A DNA stretch of 64,000 bases from UBA1794 sp031552405 (lineage in GTDB: Bacteria; Bacteroidota; Bacteroidia; Bacteroidales; Bacteroidaceae), in assembly GCA_031552405.1 (NCBI GenBank), contig JAVBMN010000017.1, positions 170,833-234,832 on the forward strand. Reading direction: 5' to 3'. Shown one piece after another: positions 8,401-16,035 of this stretch (positions are counted from its first letter, which is position 1; each line of letters opens with the position of its first letter). The notes beneath the pieces are model-generated. The model ran no database searches. It saw nothing but the letters and a program-made list of their open reading frames with translations, and was not told the origin of the DNA. The position numbers and the translations under genes are program-made.

Positions 8401-9862
8401 TGTAGATATATTGGGTACAAGTTATCACCTGGAGGATTCGGTGACTCTATACCCGGAGCGTTTTGTGCTGAACAATGCCCGGATCTCCGACCTTGAGGGA
8501 CACCCCGGCACCGTCTCGGCTACTTTGAGTCACAAGTATTTCCAAGACTTTACATACCGCCTCCGTATACAATCTGAGGGGATGATGGTACTGCACAAGC
8601 GCGAAACCTTTGACTTGCCCTTCTATGGGAAAATTTATGCTAATGGAAATGCTACCCTGACCGGCAATTCAGAACGCCTAGACGTAAACGCCACTCTGAC
8701 TACTACAAATCACTCGGATTTCTGTTATAAAATGATATCCCCCACCTCCGCTACAAGCAGTGCCTTTGTGCAGTTTCAGCGCCCTTCTATGGAGGAAGAT
8801 TCCCTGTCGGGCCGGTCGGCCGAGGTGGTGGAAAATACCAATCTGGATGTGCACCTCAACCTTCTGCTTGAGGCTACTCCGCAGGTTACTATGAAGGTGT
8901 TGGTAGATCCCCGGGCGGGCGATTACATCAGTTGCACCGGAATGGGAAACATCCGGATGGATTATTTCAACAAGGGCGATTTGCGTATGTTTGGCACCTA
9001 TACAGTAAACCAGGGCGTGTATAAGTTTAGTCTGCAGGAGGTGATCCGCAAAGACTTCCTGATCCGCAATGGAAGTACTGTGTCATTTAATGGCGATCCG
9101 TACCGTGCCATCAGCAACCTGAATGCAGCGTATACGGTGAACGGGGTGTCTTTGCGCGATTTGGGGAATGACGTAATCAACGTGCTTCAAACCAAGCAGA
9201 ATAGCATCCGTGTAAACTGCCTCATGGACATTACCGGCATGATCTCCTCTCCCGAAATACGTCTGGGGCTGGAGCTACCTAATGAGAATGAAGAGGTGCA
9301 GCGTGTGGTGCGCAACTTTATCAGTACCGACGACCAGATGAACATGCAAATTCTGTACCTTTTGGGTATAGGCAAGTTCTATACTCCTGACTATGCCAAT
9401 AAAACCGGCCAGAATTCGGACGCTATGAGCGCCGTATTATCCTCTACCTTGTCGGGACAGCTTAATAATATGTTGTCGCAGATGATTAACAGCAACACCT
9501 GGAACTTTGGTGTAAATGGCTCTACAGGCGAGGAAGGGTGGACGGATATGGAGTTTCAGGGTATGCTCTCAGGGCAGTTGCTCAACAACCGCCTACTGGT
9601 CAATGGCAACTTTGGTTATCGTGACAACTCCGTATCCAACAGCAACCAGCAGAGCAATTTTATAGGCGACTTCGACATCGAGTACCTCCTTACCAAGGCG
9701 GGTGACGTGCGCCTAAAGGCTTATAATAAGTCGAACGACCGGTATTCAACCAAAACCACCCTGAACACCCAAGGTATCGGGGTAATGTATAAAAAAGACT
9801 TTAACTCCTGGTGGGACCTTCTCCCGTGGAGAAAGAAAAAGAAGAAAGAACTATTACAATGA
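5405..9862 (+). CDS. tamB: TamB-family translocation and assembly module protein
   Basis: This very large (1485 residues) inner-membrane-anchored periplasmic protein belongs to the TamB/AsmA-like group. The family forms a long lipid-binding beta-groove between the inner and outer membranes and serves in lipid transport or outer-membrane protein assembly. One transmembrane segment lies at about residues 15-37 (FIIILLYSVVAIYLGVV). Repetitive beta-strand sequence follows, and the C-terminal TamB domain (about 1080-1470) includes the LELPNENEEVQRVVRNF segment. The start is a GTG at 5405. An in-frame stop 21 nt upstream and no ATG until codon 34 leave few choices. That GTG overlaps a TATTTTTG box, which is puzzling. 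The stop overlaps the next gene (ATGA). Confidence 0.9.
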   Translation: MSCKHIRYVIRALKRFIIILLYSVVAIYLGVVTMLNIPYFQRKMTVVVTEQLEEILDTKLSIKRIDIGLLNRLVIDGLQVKDQRNRPLLTVSRFSASFEILPLFQGKISIRSVQLYGMNASLYKTAEEAPLNCQFLIDAFSGEESREKSRIDLRINSLLVRQGTISYDLFSQPRTPERFNASHLRFTNLSTSISLKHFSADSVHVQLKRMSVKEQSGLELTKLKFHFTANRQEALLAGFECNLPKSVVKLSDMTLRYKNLSDMKHLADSLFFSVEVLPSTLMPTDFAPLLPALARFSIPLHFDMAVDGRLNYLNVRDIHLYSSHHSRKGIELQGNIHLRDLLHGDRTYLDANLRSHAITPDEIAILKEELAVAGVKLPEVLNRLETFTLRTELTGYLTDLVVDCALLSETGKLHTVLNCRRQEAGYLLFGDIQAENLQIGTLLQEEKLGAASFLVKAEAMWDQRKFSSVKLQGDVQSVEYLKYNYQHILFDGMYDFKGFNGQIALNDPNADVLLSGKFNLESALKEYHLTAKLRHFKPYNLNLTKEYEGNAFTLLLDADLKGNKVEDMIGTVLLDSVIVDASDKQYTIPHTSLVLSGTDDSRRILLDSPFAEGDIQGRFDYSTLSASVLNMLKQYIPSLLNQGGKKSPDNDFRFSVAFYDTHMLTEIFKLPLTIHKNSAFSGFIKDATHTMQLRGKFPDLSYGAYRFHDAVLSCDNTPQSFDCNVSADALMKSGELLSLSLLAQASEDHLNASFEWENEAEVEYKGKLSASAFLHRNTFSNKVLADIYLLPTDVVMEDSLWSLDRANIQIDSSRIHISGFRMQHAQQSVHINGDVSGNAGDSVRVDLQNFNLGYLFNVIDFHPVEFDGLATGVASVHQLLSTPTLRAAMKVKNFLFNDALLGDMDLDGGWDPEQDAIRLNGRMQDQGVYGTHVVGEVWPKRKGLDLKIKASGTNISFIQPFVEGTVSSIRGRVAGDFRLFGGFSSLAVEGKGRGDASFHVDILGTSYHLEDSVTLYPERFVLNNARISDLEGHPGTVSATLSHKYFQDFTYRLRIQSEGMMVLHKRETFDLPFYGKIYANGNATLTGNSERLDVNATLTTTNHSDFCYKMISPTSATSSAFVQFQRPSMEEDSLSGRSAEVVENTNLDVHLNLLLEATPQVTMKVLVDPRAGDYISCTGMGNIRMDYFNKGDLRMFGTYTVNQGVYKFSLQEVIRKDFLIRNGSTVSFNGDPYRAISNLNAAYTVNGVSLRDLGNDVINVLQTKQNSIRVNCLMDITGMISSPEIRLGLELPNENEEVQRVVRNFISTDDQMNMQILYLLGIGKFYTPDYANKTGQNSDAMSAVLSSTLSGQLNNMLSQMINSNTWNFGVNGSTGEEGWTDMEFQGMLSGQLLNNRLLVNGNFGYRDNSVSNSNQQSNFIGDFDIEYLLTKAGDVRLKAYNKSNDRYSTKTTLNTQGIGVMYKKDFNSWWDLLPWRKKKKKELLQ

Positions 9863-10776
9863 AGATAATTTTCCAATCATTAGCAAGCGGTAGCAGTGGA
9901 AACTGCTACTACCTAGGTACTGAAACCGAAGGCATCCTTATTGATGCCGGTATTGGTGTGCGCACCATTAAGAAGTGTCTCAAGGATTTGGCACTTTCCT
10001 TTGAGCACATCCGTGGAATATTGATCACGCATGATCATGCGGATCACATAAAATCGGTAGCCACCTTGGCTGATAAGTGCAATATCCCGGTGTTTGCCAC
10101 CCCCGATACTTATCGTGGAATCAATAGTAATCGTTGTATAAAGGAGAAGCTTAACCCTCACAATGTGCGTTATGTGGAGAAGGAGAAACCCTTTCGCCTT
10201 CAGGATCTGAAACGCCCCGGCATTGTTTCTGTCGATTTTTCAGAGGTGTGTTCCGAGGCTGTAACTGCTCCCCGGCAGATGTCGCTTTTCAGTTCTCCAG
10301 TAGACGAGTTCCGCATCACCGCCTTCGAGGTGCCCCACGATGCTATGGACAATGTGGGCTATAAGATCGAAACCCCACACGGTATATTCTGTTTCCTTAC
10401 CGATATGGGACATATCACTGAGCGCGCTGCTTCCTATATCACCCAGGCCGAATACCTGATTATCGAAGCCAATTATGATGAAGAGATGCTTCGCATGGGT
10501 CCATACCCCGCTTATCTCAAGCATCGCATTCAGAGCGGTAATGGGCATATGAGCAACTCTGCTACGGCCCAGCACCTGGCCGATAACCTTGCCGCACACC
10601 TCAAACAGATATGGCTCTGTCATCTGAGTAAGGATAATAACCATCCGGAGCTGGCGTTTAAAACTTTTGAGTTTACTTTCCGAAGCCGTGGGATTATAAT
10701 AGGAAAAGACGTGCAACTTACAGTATTAAAGCGTACTACCCCTTCGGATGTGTTCATTATCAACCCTGCAGAGTAG
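9859..10776 (+). CDS. MBL-fold metallo-hydrolase, YycJ/WalJ-like
   Basis: This 305-residue cytoplasmic hydrolase belongs to the metallo-beta-lactamase superfamily. The metal motif HDHADH has H58, H60, D62 and H63. Further ligands are plausible in FEVPHDAMDNVG, LTDMGH and SNSATAQHLADN. SLASGSSGNCYYLG at the N-terminus is characteristic of the YycJ/WalJ group, whose members are implicated in DNA processing and wall homeostasis in Firmicutes; the substrate here is unknown. I chose ATG 9859 because it overlaps the tamB stop (ATGA) and begins the conserved region. The frame is open from 9811 but would overlap tamB. Confidence 0.88.
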   Translation: MKIIFQSLASGSSGNCYYLGTETEGILIDAGIGVRTIKKCLKDLALSFEHIRGILITHDHADHIKSVATLADKCNIPVFATPDTYRGINSNRCIKEKLNPHNVRYVEKEKPFRLQDLKRPGIVSVDFSEVCSEAVTAPRQMSLFSSPVDEFRITAFEVPHDAMDNVGYKIETPHGIFCFLTDMGHITERAASYITQAEYLIIEANYDEEMLRMGPYPAYLKHRIQSGNGHMSNSATAQHLADNLAAHLKQIWLCHLSKDNNHPELAFKTFEFTFRSRGIIIGKDVQLTVLKRTTPSDVFIINPAE

Positions 10777-10837
10777 TGCGCCGCGCAGGGCTTTGCCCGA
10801 ATAATCTGCAATGTGTAGTAAGAAAGTCGGGAAAAAG

Positions 10838-10869
10838 TTTGGCACAATGCATCAAAACAATTAACTTTG
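10838..10869 (+). promoter_or_regulatory. Promoter of the Lys-Lys-Arg tRNA operon
   Basis: A textbook Bacteroidota vegetative promoter: TTTG at 10838-10841, a 20-nt spacer, and TAACTTTG at 10862-10869. It lies 23 bp before the first tRNA-Lys, so transcription should begin about 16 nt ahead of the mature tRNA. Confidence 0.85.
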
Positions 10870-10892
10870 CACCCGCAAAAACGAAGTAATAG

Positions 10893-10965
10893 GCACTCTT
10901 AGCTCAGCTGGTAGAGCAATTGACTCTTAATCAATGGGTCCAGGGTTCGAGTCCCTGAGGGTGTA
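10893..10965 (+). tRNA. tRNA-Lys (CTT), copy 1
   Basis: A 73-nt cloverleaf. The acceptor arm GCACTCT pairs with AGGGTGT, the D arm is AGCTCAGCTGGTAGAGC, and anticodon loop CTCTTAA gives anticodon CTT. The T arm contains GGTTCGAGTCC. CCA is not encoded. It is identical to copy 2, 31 nt downstream. Confidence 0.96.
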
Positions 10966-10996
10966 CTTTCGTTTGAAGCGTTCTTTACATGGTAAT

Positions 10997-11069
10997 GCAC
11001 TCTTAGCTCAGCTGGTAGAGCAATTGACTCTTAATCAATGGGTCCAGGGTTCGAGTCCCTGAGGGTGTA
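10997..11069 (+). tRNA. tRNA-Lys (CTT), copy 2
   Basis: Identical over all 73 nt to the upstream tRNA-Lys, with the same anticodon CTT and no encoded CCA. The spacer between the copies is unrelated to the sequence after this copy, apart from a shared GTAAT/AGTAAT just before each 5' end. Confidence 0.96.
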
Positions 11070-11113
11070 CTCCGTACATGAAACAATTCTGTTTCATCCT
11101 CTTTAAACAGGAT

Positions 11114-11187
11114 GGTTCCGTAGCTCAGCTGGATAGAGCAACAGCCTTCTAAGCTGTGGGTCTTGAGTTCGAATCTCAACGGAATCA
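11114..11187 (+). tRNA. tRNA-Arg (TCT)
   Basis: A 74-nt cloverleaf. The acceptor arm GGTTCCG pairs with CGGAATC. The anticodon stem ACAGC/GCTGT closes loop CTTCTAA, giving anticodon TCT. The T loop is GTTCGAATC. It is the third tRNA of the plus-strand group; CCA is not encoded. Confidence 0.95.
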
Positions 11188-11193
11188 CGATCT

Positions 11194-11235
11194 AAAATCC
11201 GTAACTTCTTCAGGAAGATGTTATGGATTTTTTTT
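11194..11235 (+). terminator. Intrinsic terminator after the plus-strand tRNAs
   Basis: AAAATCCGTAAC (11194-11205) pairs with GTTATGGATTTT (11220-11231), with one G-T wobble, and runs into a T tract. It starts 7 nt after tRNA-Arg. Confidence 0.8.
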
Positions 11236-11237
11236 GT

Positions 11238-11279
11238 TAGCTGTTTTTTTGTTGCATCTCTGTAACAAAAAAACAGCTA
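11238..11279. terminator. Long perfect hairpin between converging tRNA groups
   Basis: A 16-bp perfect inverted repeat (TAGCTGTTTTTTTGTT at 11238-11253 against 11264-11279) closes a 10-nt loop. Seven A-T pairs lie inside the stem, so either strand carries an internal T7 tract. It sits between the plus-strand tRNAs and the minus-strand tRNA-Gly and is placed to stop transcription from both sides. Confidence 0.75.
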
Positions 11280-11305
11280 CATTTTTGTAACTGTCTGATT
11301 TTTAG

Positions 11306-11381
11306 TGGAGCGGCAAATGGGGCTCGAACCCACGACCCTCAGCTTGGGAAGCTGATGCTCTACCGACTGAGCTACTGCCGC
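11306..11381 (-). tRNA. tRNA-Gly (CCC)
   Basis: On the minus strand the acceptor arm GCGGCAG pairs with TTGCCGC. Anticodon stem TCAGC/GCTGA closes loop TTCCCAA, giving anticodon CCC. The T loop is GTTCGAGCC. Unlike the other tRNAs here, CCA appears encoded (11306-11308). Confidence 0.94.
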
Positions 11382-11410
11382 ATCATGTATAAATGATAAG
11401 ATTCAAAAAC

Positions 11411-11428
11411 GCAGGCTGTAAAGCCTGC
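11411..11428 (-). terminator. Hairpin between tRNA-Ser and tRNA-Gly
   Basis: GCAGGCT (11411-11417) pairs with AGCCTGC (11422-11428) over a 4-nt loop. On the minus strand it is followed by GTTTTTG, so it could attenuate transcription between the two tRNAs or be an end for processing. Confidence 0.5.
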
Positions 11429-11435
11429 TTAGTTG

Positions 11436-11523
11436 CGGAGAGAACGAGATTCGAACTCGTGAGACCCTTTTGGAGTCTACACGCTTTCCAGGCGTGCCTC
11501 TTCAACCACTCGAGCACCTCTCC
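11436..11523 (-). tRNA. tRNA-Ser (GGA)
   Basis: An 88-nt class II tRNA on the minus strand. Acceptor arm GGAGAGG pairs with TCTCTCC and the discriminator is G. Anticodon stem CACGC/GCGTG closes loop CTGGAAA, giving anticodon GGA. A long variable arm (TAGACTCCAAAAGGGTCTC region) is typical of tRNA-Ser. CCA is not encoded. Confidence 0.95.
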
Positions 11524-11540
11524 TTAGTTGAATAGTGGTG

Positions 11541-11548
11541 CAAAGGTA
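11541..11548 (-). promoter_or_regulatory. Promoter -7 box for tRNA-Ser/tRNA-Gly
   Basis: Minus-strand TACCTTTG matches TAnnTTTG and lies 17 bp before tRNA-Ser. No clear TTTG -33 box is visible at the usual distance. Confidence 0.6.
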
Positions 11549-11575
11549 CTCCTTTTTATATAAATAGCAAGGCTA

Positions 11576-12391
11576 TTAGGTGTTTTTTTGAAATAATTTC
11601 TCGGCGTTATGCGTAGTGACCTGAGAGATAAGGGATAGGGGGACCTCATAGATTTCGGCCAACTTGGCGGCGATGAGGGGGAGATGGGCGCTTTCATTGC
11701 GCTTGCCACGATAAGGGGCGGGGGCGAGATAGGGGCAATCGGTTTCCAACAGGATGCGATCAAGAGGCACTTCCTGCCTCAGAACTTCGGGAAGAGTACT
11801 TTTCTTAAAGGTGACAACTCCGTTGATGCCCAGATAAAACCCTGGGATGGAAAGCAGGGCCCGAGCTTCTTCCTGTGTGCCGCCAAAGCTGTGGAATACA
11901 CCCCGGAGGCCGGGGGTAGCGAGGCGGGATACGGTTTCGTAGGTTTCGTGGAATGCATCACGGCTATGGATAGCCAAAGGAAGATGGTATTCGGAAGCCC
12001 AGCTAATCTGTTGACTGAAGGCATCCAGCTGTTCGTTGTGGAAGGTTTTGTCCCAATATAAATCCATCCCAACCTCTCCGATGGCAGCAAACCGGGTGGG
12101 GTTTTCTTTTAGAATATGATGTAAAGTCTGCAAATCATTGCGATAGAACTCTCCAACCGAGGTGGGATGAAGGCCCAACATGGGTGTGCAATATCCGGGA
12201 AACTGTGCGATAGTTTGCTCTAAGGCAGATAGAGATTCTACATCAATATTGGGTAAAAACAGATGTTTTATCCCGGCGGCACGGGCACGAGCTACTACTG
12301 CAGCGCGGTCTTCATTAAACTCTTCCACAAAGAGGTGGCTGTGGGTGTCAATCCATTCCAAATGTTCTGATTGACAAGCAGAGGTGTCCAT
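11576..12391 (-). CDS. TatD-family metal-dependent hydrolase (DNase)
   Basis: This 271-residue TIM-barrel metalloenzyme of the TatD family has 3'-5' exonuclease-type activity in studied members and is cytoplasmic. Visible motifs are DTHSHL (residues 15-20), GEVGMDLYW, LAIHSRDAFHET, GVFHSFGG and LLETDCPYLAP. Together these supply the family's His, Glu and Asp metal ligands. The length is normal. It ends 21 bp before the tRNA-Ser 5' side and starts 21 bp after the polyprenyl synthetase on the same strand, so the two are likely an operon driven from 13410. Confidence 0.92.
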   Translation of the reverse strand: MDTSACQSEHLEWIDTHSHLFVEEFNEDRAAVVARARAAGIKHLFLPNIDVESLSALEQTIAQFPGYCTPMLGLHPTSVGEFYRNDLQTLHHILKENPTRFAAIGEVGMDLYWDKTFHNEQLDAFSQQISWASEYHLPLAIHSRDAFHETYETVSRLATPGLRGVFHSFGGTQEEARALLSIPGFYLGINGVVTFKKSTLPEVLRQEVPLDRILLETDCPYLAPAPYRGKRNESAHLPLIAAKLAEIYEVPLSLISQVTTHNAEKLFQKNT

Positions 12392-12412
12392 ATGGGTGAA
12401 AAGGGCGTCCGG

Positions 12413-13387
12413 TTATTTAGTTCGGTTAAGGAGTTCTTCTGCAAACTGGCGCAAGATTTCTTTTTTCTCGTCGGAAACCGATACACTTTCAAGGCTTTCA
12501 ATTCCTTTACGGTAGTATTCTTCTATCTTTTGCAAGGCAAGTTCTCCTGCTCCCACGGCATTGTAAATATCGGTCACGGCGGCTATCTTTTCTTCAGCCA
12601 GGAAGTCGATACGGTTCAACCATCCGCGTAATTGCAGGGCTTGTGTCTCATTGGCCAGTTCCTGAGTTTTGAGTAGCATCCATGTTTTTTTGTTGCACAA
12701 GATATCGCCGCCGATATTTTTCCCAAAGATTTTAGGATCACCGTATACATCCAGATAATCATCTTTTAACTGGAAGGCGATGCCGGTATAAAGGCCGAAG
12801 TCATAAATGCGTTGGGCATCTTCTGCGGAGGCGCCGGCATAGAGCGCACCGATTTTGAGTCCGGCAGCCACAAGGACGGACGTCTTCAGACGGATCATTT
12901 CCAGATACTGGGCTTCGGTTACATCGTCCAGCGCTTCGAATTCTATGTCGTACTGCTGACCTTCGCACACCTCCAGTGCGGCAGTGGTAAAGGCATCCAG
13001 CATATCGCTCATCTGCGGGCTCTGGGCCTGTACAAAATAGCGGTAGGAAAGAATGAGCATGGTATCACCTGAGAGAATGGCTGTATTGGCATTCCATTTA
13101 CGGTGAACGGTAAGATGACCTCGCCGGCGGTCGGCCTTATCCATCAAATCGTCATGCAGGAGGGTGAAATTATGATAGATTTCCAAGCCGGCAGCAGCGG
13201 GGAGAAGCCCGTCTATTTCATCGGTCCAGAGATTGGCAGCCATAAGCATCAGCGCCGGGCGGATGCGTTTTCCTCCCATGGAAAGCACATATTCAATAGG
13301 GTCATACAATCCTTTGGGTTCATGACTATAACGCAGATCAGCAAAATAGTGGCTGATCTTATCGATCATATTTAATGAAGTTTCCAT
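12413..13387 (-). CDS. Polyprenyl diphosphate synthase (trans-isoprenyl type)
   Basis: This 324-residue all-alpha enzyme chain-lengthens isoprenoid diphosphates for quinone tails or farnesyl/geranylgeranyl pools. The first Asp-rich motif is DDLMD (79-83), followed by DRRRG. The second is DDYLD (209-213). GGKRIRP (38-44) is the substrate-binding N-terminal motif. Product length cannot be read from sequence alone. The gene precedes tatD in a two-gene minus-strand unit and has a TACTTTTG promoter box 23 bp before the start. IspE and IspH of the same isoprenoid supply route are also in the window. Confidence 0.93.
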   Translation of the reverse strand: METSLNMIDKISHYFADLRYSHEPKGLYDPIEYVLSMGGKRIRPALMLMAANLWTDEIDGLLPAAAGLEIYHNFTLLHDDLMDKADRRRGHLTVHRKWNANTAILSGDTMLILSYRYFVQAQSPQMSDMLDAFTTAALEVCEGQQYDIEFEALDDVTEAQYLEMIRLKTSVLVAAGLKIGALYAGASAEDAQRIYDFGLYTGIAFQLKDDYLDVYGDPKIFGKNIGGDILCNKKTWMLLKTQELANETQALQLRGWLNRIDFLAEEKIAAVTDIYNAVGAGELALQKIEEYYRKGIESLESVSVSDEKKEILRQFAEELLNRTK

Positions 13388-13409
13388 AATTCAATATCTT
13401 TCTGAATCA

Positions 13410-13417
13410 CAAAAGTA
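13410..13417 (-). promoter_or_regulatory. Promoter -7 box for polyprenyl synthase-tatD
   Basis: Minus-strand TACTTTTG fits TAnnTTTG and predicts a leader of about 16 nt before ATG 13387. Confidence 0.65.
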
Positions 13418-13506
13418 CGACATATATCTACGAAAAGCGCTTGATTTTACATTTTTTAAACCTCCTCGTATCCTAAAAAAGAAGTTTTCACGTTAGAATT
13501 ACTGAA

Positions 13507-14439
13507 ATGAAACGAGTCCTTCTCCTCCTGTGTTGCTGTATCGCCTGCAGTGCTTATGCACAAACTGCCGGTGAGAAGAGTTATATCTTTCTTGAACTCC
13601 CTGTCTCAGCACACGCTGCAGCACTTGGAGGCGAGAATATCACTGTGATCGATGATGATGTGAACCTGGCGTTACATAACCCGGCGCTTCTCTCTAGTGT
13701 GAGTGATAAAACACTCAGTCTGGGCTACATGAACTACATGGATGGCATCAATAATTTCCATGCGGCCTATTCGCAGATTGCCGGCAGGCGCAGCACTTGG
13801 GCGGTAGCTGCCAACTATCTGGATTATGGCACCATTTCCCGCCGTGACGATCAGGATATTGACTTGGGAAGTTTCAATGCCAAGGATATGGATTTCATGG
13901 GGCTGTATGCTTATAACCTGACCGACTATTGGAGTGGAGGTGTGACGGCAAAAATGATTTATTCTACGTATGACAGTTATTCCGCTTTTGCCATGGGGGT
14001 GGATCTGGGTGTGAATTACTACAATGCCAAGTGGGATTTCTCTTTCTCTGCGGCCGCCAAGAATCTGGGAGGTCAGCTCTCTTCTTTTGATGAAACCAAT
14101 GAGAAGCTTCCTATCGACCTTCAAATGGGTGCTACCAAACGCTTGGCGCATGCTCCTATAGCACTGAGTCTTACCCTGTCGCGCTTAAACAACTGGGATA
14201 TTGATTTTATGCAGCACTTTAATTTTGGTGTCGACATAAATTTCAGCAAGAACCTATACGTGGCTGCAGGTTACAACTGTCGTAAAGCCAGTGAAATGAA
14301 GGTTGGAGAATCCTCGAATGGAGCTGCCTGGAGTTTCGGTGCCGGGTTGCACATAAAGCGCATCAAGCTGGATGCAGCATACGGTAAATACCATGTATCG
14401 GGCGGTGCCCTTGTGATGAACATCAGTTACGCATTATAA
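13507..14439 (+). CDS. porQ: Type IX secretion system protein PorQ
   Basis: This is a 310-residue outer-membrane beta-barrel of the PorV/PorQ (FadL-like) family. In Porphyromonas, PorQ is needed for T9SS secretion of surface proteases. A signal peptide spans about residues 1-19 (MKRVLLLLCCCIACSAYAQ). The family signature LELPVSAHAAALGGENI and the NPALLSS element follow, then a long run of alternating strands ending in an aromatic C-terminus (MNISYAL). cmk follows after 15 bp and ispH overlaps cmk, an arrangement that suggests one transcript. porW and porX are 6-9 kb downstream. No TAnnTTTG box is obvious upstream. Confidence 0.9.
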   Translation: MKRVLLLLCCCIACSAYAQTAGEKSYIFLELPVSAHAAALGGENITVIDDDVNLALHNPALLSSVSDKTLSLGYMNYMDGINNFHAAYSQIAGRRSTWAVAANYLDYGTISRRDDQDIDLGSFNAKDMDFMGLYAYNLTDYWSGGVTAKMIYSTYDSYSAFAMGVDLGVNYYNAKWDFSFSAAAKNLGGQLSSFDETNEKLPIDLQMGATKRLAHAPIALSLTLSRLNNWDIDFMQHFNFGVDINFSKNLYVAAGYNCRKASEMKVGESSNGAAWSFGAGLHIKRIKLDAAYGKYHVSGGALVMNISYAL

Positions 14440-14454
14440 TCAAGTAAATATCGA

Positions 14455-15147
14455 ATGAAAAAGATAATCATTGCTATTGACGGGCATTCTTCTTGTGGAA
14501 AAAGTACTATGGCCAAAGACCTGGCCCGTGAAGTAAATTACATCTATGTAGATACCGGCGCCATGTACCGTGCAGTGACCCTCTATTGCATGGAAAACAA
14601 CCTGTACAACGGTGATAAACCCGATGAGGAACGCCTGAGATCCGTGATTGATACATTGACGATCAACTTTCGTCTGGATGAGAAGACCCGCATCCCGCGC
14701 ATCTGCCTGAATGGAAGAGATGTAGAAGAAGAAATCCGTACCATCCAGGTATCCTCACGTGTAAGTCCGGTAGCCGCCATTGCCTGCGTACGCGAAGCCA
14801 TGGTACGCCAGCAGCAGGCGATGGGGTGTGAAAAGGGAATTGTGATGGACGGCCGCGACGTAGGTACTGTGGTGTTTCCGGAAGCCGAGCTTAAAATATT
14901 TGTGACAGCTTCTGCCGAGATCCGCGCCCAGCGCCGCTATGATGAATTGAGTGCGAAAGGACAAACTGTTACCTACGAAGAAATATTGCACAATGTGCAA
15001 GAGCGCGATTACATAGATTCGCACCGCGAAGTAGGCCCTTTGCGTCAAGCCGAGGATGCTTTATTGCTGGATAACAGTGAAATGACTATTCCTCAGCAGA
15101 AGGAGTGGCTGATGAATCAGTTTCTTCGTGTGACTCAGGGGGAATGA
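14455..15147 (+). CDS. cmk: Cytidylate kinase
   Basis: Cmk phosphorylates CMP and dCMP with ATP in the cytoplasm. The 230-residue protein has P-loop GHSSCGKST (10-18), the DTGAMYRAVT motif that binds nucleotide, GRDVGTVVFPEA, and the lid region RRYDELSAKGQ. The start ATG follows porQ by 15 bp. Its stop overlaps the ispH start (ATGA), which indicates translational coupling. Confidence 0.97.
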   Translation: MKKIIIAIDGHSSCGKSTMAKDLAREVNYIYVDTGAMYRAVTLYCMENNLYNGDKPDEERLRSVIDTLTINFRLDEKTRIPRICLNGRDVEEEIRTIQVSSRVSPVAAIACVREAMVRQQQAMGCEKGIVMDGRDVGTVVFPEAELKIFVTASAEIRAQRRYDELSAKGQTVTYEEILHNVQERDYIDSHREVGPLRQAEDALLLDNSEMTIPQQKEWLMNQFLRVTQGE

Positions 15148-16010
15148 CAAAAGTAGAGATTGACGAGAGCTCAGGCTTTTGTTTTGGGGTGGTTACCGCC
15201 ATTCAGAAAGCAGAAGAGGAACTTAATAAAGGCGGGATACTATACTGCTTAGGCGATATTGTGCACAACAGTAAGGAAGTAGAACGTCTTCGGAATATGG
15301 GACTTATCACCATTGATCACAAAGAATTCCACACCCTGCACGATGCAAAAGTGCTGCTTCGTGCCCACGGCGAACCTCCCGTTACTTATATGCAGGCCCG
15401 TGAAAACCACATCGAGATTATTGATGCCACCTGTCCTGTGGTGCTGCAACTCCAGAAGCGTATCAAGAAAGAATATTCTACTCCTTCCGAACGTGAGAAG
15501 CAGATCGTGATCTTTGGGAAGACCGGACACGCCGAGGTGTTGGGGCTGGTAGGACAGACGCATGGACATGCCATTGTCATAGAAAACCTGGAAGAGGCCA
15601 AGAGCCTTGATTTTAGCAAAGACATTCGCTTATATTCCCAAACCACCAAGTCGGTACCCGAGTTTCGTGAGATTGCAGAGTACATCCGCACGCATATCTC
15701 TCCGGAAGCTACTTTTAAGGCTACTGATACCATTTGCCGGCAGGTGTCTAGTCGCATCGAGAAAATCCGCAGTTTTGCAGCTTCGCACGATCTGGTATTT
15801 TTCGTCAGCGGTAAGAAAAGTTCCAATGGAAAGGTGCTTTTCGGCGAATGCCTTGATGTAAATCCTCGCACCTACCTCATCGAAAGTACAAAAGAGATTG
15901 ATGCTTCGCTTATCCGTGGAGTAGAGTCTATTGGTATTTGTGGTGCCACCTCCACCCCTAAATGGCTTATGGAGGAAATAAAGAAACACATTGACGGCCT
16001 TCTGTCATAA
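15144..16010 (+). CDS. ispH: 4-hydroxy-3-methylbut-2-enyl diphosphate reductase
   Basis: IspH is the last enzyme of the MEP pathway. It reduces HMBPP to IPP and DMAPP using a [4Fe-4S] cluster. The three cluster cysteines are C13 (GFCFGV), C97 (DATCPVV) and C198 (DTICRQV), nearly the same positions as in E. coli. 289 residues from ATG 15144, chosen because it overlaps the cmk stop and starts the conserved region. There is no fused S1 domain. It is followed by a 327-bp non-coding gap with a composite palindromic element. Confidence 0.97.
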   Translation: MTKVEIDESSGFCFGVVTAIQKAEEELNKGGILYCLGDIVHNSKEVERLRNMGLITIDHKEFHTLHDAKVLLRAHGEPPVTYMQARENHIEIIDATCPVVLQLQKRIKKEYSTPSEREKQIVIFGKTGHAEVLGLVGQTHGHAIVIENLEEAKSLDFSKDIRLYSQTTKSVPEFREIAEYIRTHISPEATFKATDTICRQVSSRIEKIRSFAASHDLVFFVSGKKSSNGKVLFGECLDVNPRTYLIESTKEIDASLIRGVESIGICGATSTPKWLMEEIKKHIDGLLS

Positions 16011-16035
16011 AAGCCTCCACGTTTCACCATTTTTT

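Noticed and set aside
12180..12374. Small plus-strand frame over the tatD-like gene
   Set aside because: Antisense shadow of a well-supported gene; no start signal or conserved residues.
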